A stretch of DNA of 64,000 nt from Selaginella moellendorffii (GCF_000143415.4 NW_003314261.1:2952366-3016365), one strand, 5' to 3'. Positions 10,784-23,386 are shown, counted from the first letter of the stretch. Numbers and translations: made by a program. The notes: generated by a model from the sequence alone, not told the origin.

Positions 10784-12660
10784 ATGGCAGCTTTTCAGCG
10801 ACAAGTTTCTCGGTTTGGATTGCCAACGATTTCATCGACAATCTCGAAAAGTTCTGCCCAACTTACAGACACTAAGAGCAAGAGAGTGGTGTTGATAGGA
10901 GGCACCGGGCGTGTTGGGAGCTCCATTGCTCGCTCGCTGGCCAAGACTTCTCCGAAACTCAGCCTTGTCCTTGCTGGAAGGAACAGGTACGTGTCTAAAA
11001 TTGAAGCTCGAGCGAGCTCGTTGAAAAATGAACTTTCAGGGAGAAGGGCGAAGGACTAGCGTCCGAGATTGGAGTTGGAACAACGTTTCAGAGTGTGGAC
11101 ATCGATGATTTCGAGTCGATAACAAGCGCTCTTGATGGTAGTACTATGGTGCACTTTTCGTGTGTGTTTCACGTCGTTCAGGTGCTGATCTGGTAATTCA
11201 TTCGGCTGGCCCCTTCCAATCCCGGAAGCGCTGCACTGTTTTAGAAGCTGCAATCGAGAAGAAGGTGAGGCAAGTGGAACAAACTCTTGAGCTCATTTTG
11301 TGTTGCGCAGATTTCATATATTGATATCTGCGATGATTTATCCCACGCTCGGCTCGCCAAATCCTTTCACGACAAAGCAGTCGAAGCTGGTGTTTCGGCA
11401 ATCGTCATGTCTGGACTTTGTCCGGGAGTGAGCAATAGTACACTGCAAGTTTTTCTCAGATGGTTGCTCACATGCTCCTCTTGCAGTAATGGCAGCAGAG
11501 CTTGTTCGGATGGCTCAAGAAAATGCGAGCAAACCAGAAGAACTGAAGTATGTTCATTTTGTTTCTTCTTCCTTGACTTCGATCACGTGCAGATTTTCTT
11601 ACTTTATTGCAGGGTCCGGCGGCGCGGGTCCGACTGTTTTAGCCACAAGTCTTCTGCTTTTAAACCAAAATGTGTCAGTTTACAGTCAAGGTAGTCAACC
11701 TGCTTGATTTTCAGACTGCAAAACATTTTTAAGCAGGAAAGCTGTTGAAGCTAAAGCCATACACTGATGAGACAAAAGTGGATTTTGGAGATGGAGTTGG
11801 CAAACGTTCTGTATTTTGCATGTAAGTCTGCATCTCTATCGTGCAAAACTTTCTGAAGAAGAACGAATTTCTACTTTTTTTATTTCTTCTCAGAAATCTT
11901 CCCGAAGTTACTACGGCTCATGAGATTCTAAACATTCCAAACGTAACAGCGAAATTTGGTACCGCTCCCTTCTTCTGGAACTGGCTAATGAGCCAAATTG
12001 CGGGAATGGTGAGCACTCTTTCTTCACGAATATGTTATTTCTTTTTTACCAGGAATTTCTCGAAGACTACTCCAAAGTGGAGAGCTTTGCAAGATTGTCC
12101 GATCCAGCAGTCAGAGCCATTGATGTTCTTGTGGGAGGAAAGGTTTCGATGCGAGTAAGAAAGACGTGGCTGCTTTTATTCATTATATCTTGGATCTCAA
12201 GCTTGCTTCTTTGGTCTACCCGTCACAGGTGGACTTGGATTGCAAAGACGGCACGAGATCTACTGGACTATACACGCATCCAGATCTTTCAGTGTTAAGT
12301 AACGTTCCGCATTTGCGCGATCTAAGAACTCATTTAAGCTTCTGGAAAATCTCCAGGTGCGCAGGAGCAGCAACGGCAGCGTTTGTAGTTCCCATCTTGC
12401 AAGGCAAAACACTGCCTGGAGTCTGGTTTCCCGAGCAAGTAAGTAGGGGTGTGCTTGCACAGTGAAAAGCTCAAGAAAAGTTTGTCTGGCAGAGAGAAGG
12501 GATCCCCATAGAATGCAGGGAAGGCCTTTTGGAGAAGGCATCCACAGGGACGTCAAGATATGCAATGATAGTAAGCTATTATCATTTACATTGAAGGTTT
12601 CGTGATTCTAAAAGGCTAATCAAAGCGATACACCATAGCAAAGAGTGGATGGAAATTTAA
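10784..12660 (+). CDS. Saccharopine-dehydrogenase-like protein, tandem copy 2
   Basis: This is a tandem duplicate lying 134 bp downstream of copy 1, on the same strand, with the same exon positions and phases. It keeps VVLIGGTGRVGSS, AGRNR, HSAGPFQ, YIDICDDL, RFGTAPFFWNW and PGVWFPEQ. Coding exons are conserved while introns have diverged, which suggests both copies are under selection. The 3' end differs: after a conserved exon ending TSRYAM, the best last exon gives only WMEI and a stop at 12658-12660, about 11-15 residues shorter than copy 1. The last splice is uncertain, so the C-terminus may be truncated or wrongly modelled. The substrate is unknown. Confidence 0.8.
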
Positions 12661-12721
12661 CATCAATCACATTCAACATCTATCATTGAATGGACGCTTT
12701 TGCAAAGTAGGCAATCTCAAG

Positions 12722-14765
12722 CTAAGTTGTGGAGGTCGTAGCTCCGTCCTTGGGATCTGGACTGAGCCTCTTGAATTCCTCCATAGCTTCCTGATACTTT
12801 AGCTTCTCAACGCCTGCTTGATTGACGTAAGGCTGCTTCTCCTCGGCGCCCATCTCCTGCCACAATCAAAGAAGTGAGTTCTTGCCTGAATGAATTCAAA
12901 GCTCTTTTCCAACTTACGTTCCATTTGCTCGCAACGAGCGCAGTGAGCTCTGCGAACTTCGCTGTTGGCATCTCGGCCTGTAACTTCTTCCGGTATTCCA
13001 TTCTAAATGTGAAGGTTTGAGACGTGGAACTACAACACAAAATTCTCTTACCCAAACAGGATGTAAGCCGTCGCCGCCTTCTTCGGTTTTCCTGGCTCGG
13101 CTGTCTTGGCTTTAGCTTTGCGTGGTGCTTTCTCCGCTTTCATTGCCTGCAGAGATTACTTAACTATATCAACACGCAGAGAGGAAGAGAAACAGAACCT
13201 TCTTAACTTCGTCTTCCTTCTCTTTCTGCTTCAGCAGCTCCAAACCACAGACCTTGTCTCTTTTCGCCTTCTCTTTCAGAGCTTGCTCTGCGACAACTTC
13301 CTCCTGGAGTCAAAGGAGGTTCAAGTTCTAGAAAGCATGAGCAAAACGTGCCTTACCTGGGCTTTTTTCTTATTGTAAGCCTCCATTTCAGTGAGGTATG
13401 TAGCCTTTGCGTCAGTAGCAATCTAGAGAAAAACACAGGAAGGTTTAACTGGAATGGTGAAAGCGAAGTACCTTCTCATAAGGTGCACGTGCTTTTTCAT
13501 CCATGCTTCGCCATTCTTCGCCAAGTATTTTTCCTATCTGTGAAACATGATAATAAATCGACAAGACCAGCAGAACAAAAAATGTGCTGACCTGTGGGAC
13601 CTTGAGATTCTCATTCATCAAAGCGGGCCTTCGTTCCTCTGAGTAAGCCATGTAGCCAGTCGTGGGCCTTTTTGGCTTTTCCGGGTCCTTCTCCTTCCTG
13701 AAAGAGCAGTATAAGAGCGAATTTTGTGCATCGAACTAAGACAAGTTACTTTTTTGGTTTCGCCTGGGCTTGGATTTCCTGAAACAATCAAGAACAAACA
13801 ATGTTATCCATCAGCTAAAGAACAAACCACTAGATATCAAACCTTTTTATATTCCATAAATTGGTCCAGAATTTCCTTCGAAAGCTTTCTGTTTTTCTCG
13901 TCTTGTAGAAGCTTAAGTGCCTCGGCTTCTCTCTTCTCCTTGCCGACAAGCTGCTTATAGAAAGTACTGGTTAGAATCTAAGACTTGGATTAAGATATAC
14001 CACCTTCAGGTACTCTTCTTTGTTCTTCTGGTAAATCTCTTCGTATGGCTTCTTCTCCTCCTCCGAAACAGATTTCCAGAGCTCGCCAAAAATGGAGCTC
14101 AGCTCTTTAATACCAGCGTTGGGATTTTGCGCGCGCACCTGAGACCAAAGCATCAGCGGATGGAATTTCACCCGAAAATATTGCTTCCAAACCTTCTCAC
14201 GCTGATCGTTACACCAAAGAAAGTACGAACTAAGAGGCTTTTTAATTCTCTCGGGGTCATTTTTCTTCTTCTTTCCCTTCGAATCGTCGGAGGACTCGTC
14301 TGGCAAAGGGATGCTCTACAAAAGCGACGGGGCTGAAGTTAGAACGATGGCAAAAAAGAATCAAACGGAAAAAAAAAAAAAAAAAAAGCAAACCAAACTT
14401 ACAAGATTTGGCTGGAACTCCTTGACCTTCTCGAGCTTCCTAATCTTCTCCTGGAGCTTCTCATGCTCCTTGCTTTGCATCGCGATGCGATCGTGCTGCT
14501 CCTTGATCTTGGCGCCCTGCTCCAGGACGAGTTTCTGGACTTCCTCCTTCTCAAGCCTCATCTTGTTGAGCTTCTGGGTCATCGTCTCCAGCTCCTCCTC
14601 CCAGTTCCTGGCACTCTTAAGCCCCTTTCCAGCCGCCCTCATGGGCGGAGACACCGGCACTGGAGCCCCAGCTCCCTCGGCCACATTTTCCTTGTTGGAC
14701 TCCATCGCCGGAGCTGGAGCTTGGGCGGCTGCCGCTGCTGCCGCGGCTTTCCTGCGGGTAGGCAT
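12722..14765 (-). CDS. 3xHMG-box chromosomal protein
   Basis: About ten short exons on the minus strand run from the ATG at 14765 to TAG at 12722-12724. An Ala-rich N-terminus is followed by a coiled coil (NWEEELETMTQKLNKMRLEKEEVQ through KIRKLEKVKEFQPNL). Three HMG boxes follow: KKPLSSYFLWCNDQREKVWKQ/VRAQNP, KPKRPTTGYMAYSEERRP, and KPKKAATAYILFGMEYRKK. Three boxes behind a coiled coil ending in KEFQPN is the plant 3xHMG-box family (Arabidopsis HMGB6/HMGB13), which binds mitotic and meiotic chromosomes. The first box is interrupted by a 43-bp stretch at about 14152-14194 with gt...ag ends and no in-frame stop. I take it as an intron because removing it restores the usual box length. Confidence 0.85.
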
Positions 14766-16064
14766 CTCTCCTGCGCGGCACAGGCACAGATTTTTACACC
14801 GATGTGAAAATGGGAAAGGGAACACCTGGGAGAACTATCGGGCAGAACGGTCCTTACCTAAGATCAAACGCCGCAAGAATGGATCCCGCCGCTCGCACGC
14901 CGCTTTCTTCCACCAAGGGTTTTATGGTTCTTTGGGCTGGATATAAACGGTCAGATCCTTTTCCCGGTAAAACCGAGCATTTCAAAAACAGTATAGTTTA
15001 CTTTATAGTTTGGGCGGTAAATTTGAACTACAGCCAAGAATTTTTCTGCCAAAGCCTTCTTACTTAAACTCTTAAACTCTTTCAGGAATAAAATTTTTCA
15101 TTCATCACACAAGATTTACTGATAGAGATTTGTTGATGAAATTTTTGTGTTTACCACCAAAAATTGCAAGTGGTGACATGACTATTTAACAAAACTAATG
15201 TGTCCAACTTCAAATGTCTGTCCAAAATTAGCAAATTCACTAAAATGACTTATCTTTTTCTATGTACTAAATGTGAAGAAGTGGTTCAATTTAATGTTAT
15301 ATAATAACCCTTAGTATATTGTAAGTTTCTCTTATTGTTTATGATGCAAATTTCTCATATTATTCAGAATAAATTACTACACCTAAACATGTTTATAGAT
15401 TATAAATACAAGATTAATCTAAATGAATAACAACCGTTAGATAGTATAATATTTTAAGTATATCCATTGCTTAAGCAAACTAACTAAATACAACTTACCA
15501 TCATGAAACCAATGACATTGATAAAAAATAAAGTTTAATTAGTTCAGTATAACTTTGTAGATAACTTCTAGAGCTTAGCCTACTTATTAGAACTTCAAAC
15601 AAAAATTTCTATCTATCTATCTATTTTTTAGTAGTCTTGTGATGCTTAACAACAAATATAAAACTTTAAATAAGTTTGGAAGTTTATTGTGAGGGTCTTC
15701 TAATTCCCTCAATTATATATCTTGGCTTATCTAATAAAAGCCCTTGGAATGAATGTGAACTAAGATAAAATATTCAACATGTAATAGATGTCGAATTGTA
15801 GAAAATGCAATACACTAAAGAATTCCAATTTGTGTAAGAAAAGCGTACCTAAATAGGATAACCCAAATAACAGAGAATCCTAATATAAACTTCTCTAACT
15901 AAAATCATTATCACTTCTGCAAATACCAATTTCTCATAAAGAAAAAAAGAAATTTAAACAAAAGGGAAAAAACACAAGAAGTTATGAAAATCACTTGGAA
16001 GGATTTGGATATAAGATGTCATTTATAAATAATGGGAATAAGAAAAGAAAATAAACTTTAAACT
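14766..16064. other. AT-rich intergenic DNA, no gene seen
   Basis: The first 200 bp should hold the promoter and 5' UTR of the HMG gene. The rest is AT-rich, has stops in all frames and shows no recognisable protein similarity. A short (ATCT)n run occurs near 15608-15625. Scattered A/T homopolymers suggest old, mutated transposon DNA. Confidence 0.6.
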
Positions 16065-17170
16065 TGTAGTACATGTGGTTTTACCATTTATCTTATGGTA
16101 ATTTACTATATGATAATCATGAAATAGAACCTAACCCTTCATGTGCCACATGTTATATGCCACATGCCATATGCCATATATCCAAAGGATAATGATGCAG
16201 AATAAGTTTCAAAGCCTTGGGCCACTTAACGAAAGAATAGAGCCAAACTCCTAAATATGTAGCCAAAGAGTGAAGGAACTAAAACATAGAGTGACTCCTA
16301 AATGTTTAACCCAAGGAACGAAAGGACAAAAGTATGGAGCAACTTAGAACAGTCCTAGAGTATCCAACATCTCAATGCTAGGATCAACACGTAAAAGGAG
16401 CCAAATGGAGTTTGGCACTATTTTAGTATACCAATGGCATAATATGAGGATATGGGTATTCCACCAACTAATATGGTATGAAACTGAAGCATGAATATGG
16501 GTATATGGGTATTTTGCATCCAACCTGAGTTCGAGATGGAGCCCGAGTCTGACTCTGACATGGTGCATACGGGGAGGAGCCCAGCAGCCCGCACATGCAC
16601 TAGAACTCCAGCTAGGGATGTGGAGCCGAGCACCCAAGGTAGACCCAAGTTGGATGCAGAGCAAAGACAGACATGCAAGTCGAAACTAGATTATGCCTCA
16701 GATTGGTCAACCATGCTCAACATTCCCACTATCTCTATTATACATTTGGAACCCCCCATATCCCCCCCCCCCTTAAAGAACACATGCTTTGGGCTTTCAC
16801 CCCAAGCCTCCTTTAATACCAAGAGTTAGTCTTTGAAACAAGTTTGAAATTTATTAAATATGGAATGTTCCTAAATTGTAAATTTGGACATTTGGAATTA
16901 TATTCAAGATAATCTCTACATTCCATAAATATGCCAAATGAGCAAATCTAAACACTTTTTATAAATACAATTAGAAATATATAGGAGTTTCTACCTTATA
17001 TCCATTTATCTAAGTATAGGTGCTAAGTCTAATTTACTAACATTTGAATAAGAAGGGCTAATAACTGGAACTAGCAATACTGAACTCTTGTTGTTGTGGC
17101 AGTAAAGAAAGAATATCCAAAAGGACTAACCAACAAGTAATTTTCGATACCCGAAGTCACATTTATGACA
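16065..17170 (-). repeat. Old inverted solo LTR of the same family as the 17.3-24.5 kb element
   Basis: Read on the minus strand, this block follows the 1.14-kb LTR of the neighbouring element from its TG start to its CA end, but with many substitutions. It contains recognisable counterparts of the poly-G tract (here poly-C at about 16763-16772), of the piece that runs AGCCCAAAG, and of the four CACGTGGC boxes, which have largely become CACATG-like. It is flanked by aaact (16060-16064) and aaacc (17171-17175), a near-perfect 5-bp target duplication, so it is a solo LTR left by recombination. Most changes look like C-to-T or G-to-A. Confidence 0.85.
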
Positions 17171-18262
17171 AAACCTCAAAATCTCTCAAAATGAATATAT
17201 TTTGATAAAAATCTTTTAAATTTGGCCACCAATTTAAATGTGGATAGACTCTGTCGCGCATGTGACTTCGGGTATCGAAAGTTACCTGTCGGCTAGTCCT
17301 TACGGACACTCTTACCTTACTGCCACGATGGCAGGAGGTTGGTATTGCTGGACCCGTTATCAGTTCCCACTTGAACTAGTTGAGAAACTGGTCAATGAAC
17401 ATGCACTTAGATTGGATAAACATAAGGTAGGAACCCTATGTGTTTCTTGCTGAGCATACTCGGCCTGGTTTGAGAAACTTGTGTCATTGGCTTGCACTTG
17501 CTAGTATCAAGAACCCCCGCGATATTGAGATTGGTCCCTCAACATCGCTAGATGATAACTTACCGTGTCTGCCAAACACCCTCGCTATCATGCCCTTTGT
17601 GTTAGTCTTAATTCGTCCCAAATGCTATTTATGGAAAGTGTCCAGATTTGCTCATTTGGCATATCTACGGAATGTAGAGATCGTCCTAAACACAATGGTG
17701 TTCGTCCTGTGTCCAAATTCGCAATCTAGGGACATTCCATAATTAGTAAGTTTCGAGCTTGTCCCAGAGACTAACTCCTGATACTAAGGGAGGCTTGGGG
17801 TGAAAGCCCAAAGCGTGTGTTCCTCAAGGGGGGGGGGGTTATGGGGGGTTCCAAATGTATAGTAGGGATAGTGGGTAGGTCGGGCATGGCCGACCAACCT
17901 GAGGCATAGTCTAGCTCCCGCTTGCGTGCCTGTCCTTGTTCTGCGTCCGGCTTGGGTCTAAGCCCAAGTTCCATTCCATGCTAGTTGGTGGAGTACCCAT
18001 ATCCTCGCGTTAGGCCACCGGTATGCCGAAATAGCGCCAGACTCCGTTTGGCTCCGTTTTGCGTGCTGGTCCTGGCATTGGGATGCTGGTTGCTCTAGGA
18101 CTGTTCCAAGTCGCTCCGGGCCCCTGTCCCTTCGCTCCTTGGGCTATATGCTCGGGAGTTGCTCCGTGGTTCGGTTCCATCACTCCTTGGCTCCACGCTT
18201 AGGAGTTTGGCACCGTTCGTTCGTTCAGTGGCCCAAAGCCCTGAACCTCAAGTTCCTATGGA

Positions 18263-18311
18263 CACGTGGCATGGACACGTGGCATGTGACACGTGGCATC
18301 TGTCACGTGGC
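18263..18311 (+). promoter_or_regulatory. Array of four G-box/ABRE-type motifs (CACGTGGC) in the LTR
   Basis: CACGTGGC occurs at 18263-18270, 18276-18283, 18290-18297 and 18304-18311, spaced 13, 14 and 14 bp. ACGTGGC is the known core of abscisic-acid response elements and of bZIP/bHLH G-box sites. The 3' LTR carries the same array at about 24410-24458, but its third box is CACATGGC. Placement about 100 bp from the LTR 3' end is unusual for a U3 promoter, so function is inferred only. Confidence 0.55.
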
Positions 18312-18343
18312 ACAAAGAGGGTTTAGGTTCCGCTTCGTGGTGT

Positions 18344-18370
18344 TATCCTATGGTAAATCACCATAGGATA
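18344..18370. repeat. Perfect palindrome near the LTR 3' end
   Basis: Ten-base arms TATCCTATGG and CCATAGGATA surround the 7-nt loop TAAATCA, 25 bp from the LTR end. The same hairpin is intact in the 3' LTR (about 24491-24517). In the RNA it could act in 3' end formation or packaging; this is inference. Confidence 0.75.
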
Positions 18371-18397
18371 AAGGGTCAAAACCACGTGCGCTACATT

Positions 18398-18408
18398 TGG
18401 TATCAGAG
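18398..18408 (+). other. Primer-binding site for initiator tRNA-Met
   Basis: TGGTATCAGAG lies two bases after the 5' LTR. This is the standard plant retrotransposon PBS complementary to the 3' end of initiator tRNA-Met; the match stops after 11 nt. Confidence 0.8.
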
Positions 18409-21400
18409 GATGAGTCTCAGCGAGTACTATTCAATGAGATTGGGCAACTAGTCTTGTTGCATACGCAGAGATGAAAACGATGATCCGAGTGGGTACACGT
18501 TTGGGTGCAAAGGCTTCGCAATTGGTTCCTTGGGTATGGATATTGTTACCTTGTTGTACCTTATGATGTGAGCTTGCGCTTGGGCTCATAGGATGGTTTG
18601 GAGATGTTCTGTTTGCACGAGTTTGAGCTTGAGCTCGTGAGTGAGGCACATTAGCAACTCGAGGTTACACTTTGAGTTGGCAGGATTAATGTTAGCCTAT
18701 CGTTGGTTCCATAAGTTGTTCTAGTGGTTCCGTGAGTTGTTCCTTGTACCATAGGTGAAAAGCAAACCTCCCTGGGTTTGCTGTGAGTGGCAAATAGGCT
18801 GGTCCATAGCTGTTTAGCACGGCACTAGTGGATCCTTCCTAGGCATGATTATAAGTGGATCAATCAAGACTGTAGGGAATAGTCTATTGGTTCAAGTAAT
18901 CATTGCCGTGCTCTCTCATAAACTTTTCTTGGATTGAATTGAAGGCAGTGCGAAAGCAAGCTTGAGGTTTGGTCAAAGATGAGACCGAAAAGAGAGTCAT
19001 CGGGGACGGAGGATCAAATACGTAAATCATTTTCTCTTCTTGGAGAGATGATTTGCAACGAGGTGTTAACTCATTGCTTGTATTCACATCATGCAATCAA
19101 GAGTCCCTATCTTGATGCATGTTGGAGATGGTGGTCTTACAATGGTGGGTTGTGGGATGGATAGTGGTGAAGTGCTATACCATTTTGTCTAAGCTTGCTA
19201 TTGGAAGACTTGGGTTGCGATGCTTAATTCTTTTCCGGGGAACCTTGCTATTGCTCCTTGAGTAGTTTGGTGTTGGATTAGTTTTGAGATTGGTCGGAAA
19301 GAGAGTGGCATGAGCTTGTCCGTGTTGTGAACAAAAGTTAGTGGTGTTGGGTGTCGTAAACCTCTATTGGTGGAGTGTGGCATTTATGTTGCATTTTGTC
19401 GAATCGAGTTGGCATTTGATATTCACATGAACGTTTGAAGTAATGACATAAGCCTTGCTCATTGCGTTACTCAATTGATGATCAAGTCATTGTGATTTAT
19501 ATCATATCCATGTGATAATGAGCAATGTGTTTACGAAGTTACTTGGGTAAATGATGATCAACCCCAAAGTGGTTGATGGAGAAGCTAGTCTACTTGCACG
19601 AAGTAGCATTGTAGTAGCTTTGACTGGATTCTCAATGGTGGTCCATTATGCTAAGCTTAAGTTGGTACCTTGTTTCCTTGAGGGTTTGCCCATAAGGTAT
19701 TGGGAATGGGTTGTAGCATTCATTTGCTATAGCTCATCTATTGATCCGTTAGCACTTGGAGTAGATTATTGGATGGAGAAGGTGTGAGGTTGATGCATTG
19801 ACATCGCTAGCACTTGTGTTAGTGGAAGTGGCATTGTTGATTCGAGTGATGAGGAATTTTCCTTAGAGCTTGATTTTCCATGTCATTTTTCTTGTTAGTG
19901 TTTTGACTTCACATTGAATCTTGAAGGTGATTGAAGAAGAGTGTTAGTGCAATGTGGATATCCAAAGATGTGGTCTTCGTGATCAAGTTTTAGATATTTA
20001 TTTAGCACTTTGCGGATGTCGGTGTTGGATATCGGTTAAATAGGCAAAGATGTTCGATGCTTAAGCATATTGTTGGATCACGAGAATTTGTGTTGAGGTG
20101 AGCCTATGTGAAGTTGTTGGTAGGAGGAAGTTGGTGAAGTCTTGAAAGTTTGCAATCCTGGACTGAGAGTCATTCTTTATCTAGGATGGGAAATTTTCCA
20201 CAAATTTTCTTAGACTTTTCCAATGGCTAATCTATTGATCATTTTGTCCGAAAACCATTCCGTTTTCGTAGGCCAGTACAAACTAGTGAAGAGGTTGGAG
20301 TTGACTTCGGTTAGCTTAGACCTTGGTAGGTAGTTTGTATGATGCAACCCGAAAGGGATGCTGACTTTTGGGGCTAAGGCAATTGAGTTGGATAGAGTCT
20401 GGAGTTGGTGTAGAAAAGTGGCCGTTGCGCTTTTCTAAGAAAGGTGACCCTTGTGCCTGTCTTCTATAGTGTTCTGCTTGGTGGTAGGTTGCACCTTGCA
20501 TTTCATTAGACTCTATGAGAGTAGTGAGCTCTCACTGATCTTGACTTGGTCTTGGTGGCCTTGCGCCTTGGCTGAGGATGGTGATGTCCAACTTAGTTGT
20601 TTGAGTTTGAAATGTTGGTACCCGTACTATAGCTTTGTCTATAAGGAGGTTGTGTACCGATATGAGTCCATCTCATGGTCTTCACTTTAGTTTCGACTGA
20701 GTGTTGATCACATAGCTAGCCTCTTCAAGGCATGCTCAGAGCTATTGACTAAATGCATTAGTGGGCTTATTGCGGTTGAGTTGGATTCGAGTGGTCATTT
20801 AGTTTGTGCTTGTCTATGAACTTTTATCTCATACTTGGGGTATTACGTTCATATTGGATGAGTATGTGACTCGATGATTTGAGTTGGTGTTCGGGTCTTG
20901 TGAAGGCAAGTTGAAGGGCGATTGTTAGTTGCTTTGCGACTAGTGATTACTTGTAGACTTTGTCAAAATGACCGTTGACACTTGCTTTGCTCGATGATGA
21001 TTTAGCAGTGGTGGACTTGCTTGACCGGATGGTATTGCGGAGGATCGTGTTGTTGGACTTGCATGGTTTTCCATGTTGGCATGTCGACTTTACCTCTGTT
21101 GATATCATTTGGTTACATTTAGTCCGTAGTGTTGGATTTCATTGAGTCTTGGACGTGGTGAATCACTCCTTGATGATGTGTTATCTGTAACTGAGTATTG
21201 TTAGAGGATTGGTCTCGGATACTAAGTATAGTATCTTCGACTTTGGTTAGCTTGGTTGCTGGAAAGCTCCAAGTGGTGATTCACTCTTGCTTTCTTCTAG
21301 CTTTGTCCTGGTGTTGATGCCATTAAAGTGATGCCTTGTCATTGATATTGTTGATATTGAGATCTGAGTGAAATGAGATATCCTTCCAAGGATTGATATT

Positions 21401-23386
21401 GAGTTTCATTAGTCTTGATGAATATAGTGTTGATGATTTGGCTATAGCTTTGTGTTGTTGGCATTCATGCATTTGCTAGTTAGCAACTGTGTTGACGTTC
21501 AAACGAACTGAGTGGCAAGTTGAGTTAGTTGTGTTCTAGACGAGATTATTTAGTAGAGGGTTGAGCTTTAGCTTTTCCTTGAAAAGTGATTTAGTCGTGG
21601 ACTATGCTAACTCTACGAGAAGAAGAGTTAATGATCGATATTAGAATGTTGAGTCCTTGCTGGATTTGAGTTCGGAATATAGCAATCATTAATGATTCTT
21701 TTTGAGCTTGTTATGAAGTGAGTTACGTCTTGCTATAGATGGATTCATGGGGGATCGTTTGATGATCACTTGTTAAGCATAGCTTCGTTATGCTTAGCTT
21801 TTGGATTGATGCAGAAATGCTCTTCATTAGCTTTGGCATTATGCAGTTTGGCTTATGGATGTGTTGAGGAAGATATTGTGGGTTGCACCATGATTTCTTC
21901 TTTAGCATTGAAGTTTGCTTCTATGAGACTCGTGATCATTATTAGGCAAGACTTAGTTATAGGCTTCTTCGAGCTTTTGGTTCTTGAGTTTTGTGCTCAT
22001 TGTTCCATTTGTTAGAAGTTGTTGGGGAAGGCATTTTGGCTCATTAGCTTCGATGTTGAAGTTGGCTTTTGCATCTAGCAATCATTGGTGATGATTGACT
22101 ATCATCTAGGAAAGTTGATTATCCTTGTCGAAGGTTTTGCTTGATTATCGTTGATCTAAAAAGATTTGCCATTGTTCCGGATGGTGGATTCTTTCTTCAA
22201 TGACGATTATGCATCTCTTTATTGATGGAATGATTGACGATCTTTCATGATAGTTGGTTGTTCTCTTTGATGGCTTTTGGCTTTTCGCAATACCACATGT
22301 TCTTTGTGGTTTGCTCTGGATTGGTCTCTTGAGCTTGAGACATCCATAGGATGTTGCTAACACTTGCTTAGGCAACTTGAGTTCCTTGATATTGTTGGCT
22401 GGGATCTATTTAAATTGGCTTTTGTGATAGTTGGCAGGCATGAGTGTTTGTTGGTCTTACCACATTCATTCTCTTCTGTTGATTGTTGCTCGAGTTAGTT
22501 TTGATAGATTTGGATGTTATTTCCTTCGGGTGATACATTCGCGAGCATTGTGCTTGTTAGTCAATGATACTTTGTGTTCTTTGAGTTGTGTTTTGTGAGT
22601 TGTTTGGCATGCTATCTGCAATCTTTAATAGTTAAATTTTATCATTGAGTTTACTTAATGATATACTTGCTATTGAATTTTGTTTAATGGTGATTCCTAT
22701 GTTTACCAATTATAATGATCTTGGTGGTTCCTATACTATAATACTAGTTTATCGGGTGATAACTTGTTTAGAATACTTTTGTGTTCTACTCTAATATATA
22801 ATCACTAGTAATTAAGCTTCTCAGATATCATTGTCTCTGACTTTGATATTGTCCATCCATTGATCTTTGAGTTTGGGCCAGTATAGGCAGACTGGCTTCG
22901 GCACTTCGTGTGCCTGTTGAAATCTCTAGTCATGGGGTAGCTACTGTAGACTGGTCACATAACCCGCCTCTCTGTCGATGTTCCTTGTTCCGTTGAAAGG
23001 GCGTGACCGTGTAAACAACTCTAAACTGCTTGTTTACAGTAGTCTATCTAAACCTTACTGACGGGTTTGGTTTCTTTGCTTAGGAGGGTTGGGGCCTCTG
23101 GCTTCTCTCTCTATGTTCCTGCGGGCAGGGGCATATCACACTTTTGTAAGCTGGGTGACTCCCAGAGCAGCAAGGGTGGCTGACTCCGTTGGTCATTTCC
23201 TTGTCGGCGACGGCCGGAAGGTGTCTGAGCTGGTAGCGCATCCGCGTTAGACAAAGAGGTTACCCCCTAACTCATTTAAGTTGGTGCATTTCTCACATAG
23301 TGTGAGTACCGTGAACTTTTTATGGAGTTGTTTCCTTGGCGGTATTCTAGACTCGAGTATGCATCGACGAGGACGTCGATCTTCCC
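18409..23386 (+). other. Keto-rich non-coding interior of the LTR element
   Basis: About 5 kb with no recognisable protein. Hand counting of one line (21421-21480) gives roughly T 45%, G 25%, A 20%, C 10%, and neighbouring lines look similar. No tandem array, RNA gene or captured gene is evident. A short stretch near 23222-23268 looks like part of a tRNA but lacks a T arm. Confidence 0.7.

Larger units (their letters stand above)
17252..18395 (+). repeat. 5' LTR of the non-coding element
   Basis: It begins TGTCGCGCATGTGAC and ends GTGCGCTACA. It includes a G homopolymer near 17828-17838, four CACGTGGC boxes near its 3' end, and a 27-nt palindrome. No obvious protein is encoded. Confidence 0.93.

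Noticed and set aside
18263-18311. Regularly spaced repeats taken as a CRISPR-like or satellite array
   Set aside because: The units are 8-bp transcription-factor motifs in a plant LTR, with too few copies and too short spacers.
23222-23268. tRNA-like stretch (gagctggtagcgc then a possible anticodon arm and aaagagg) inside the non-coding element
   Set aside because: It has a D-arm-like sequence but no T arm with a B box and no closing acceptor stem, so it is at best a relic.
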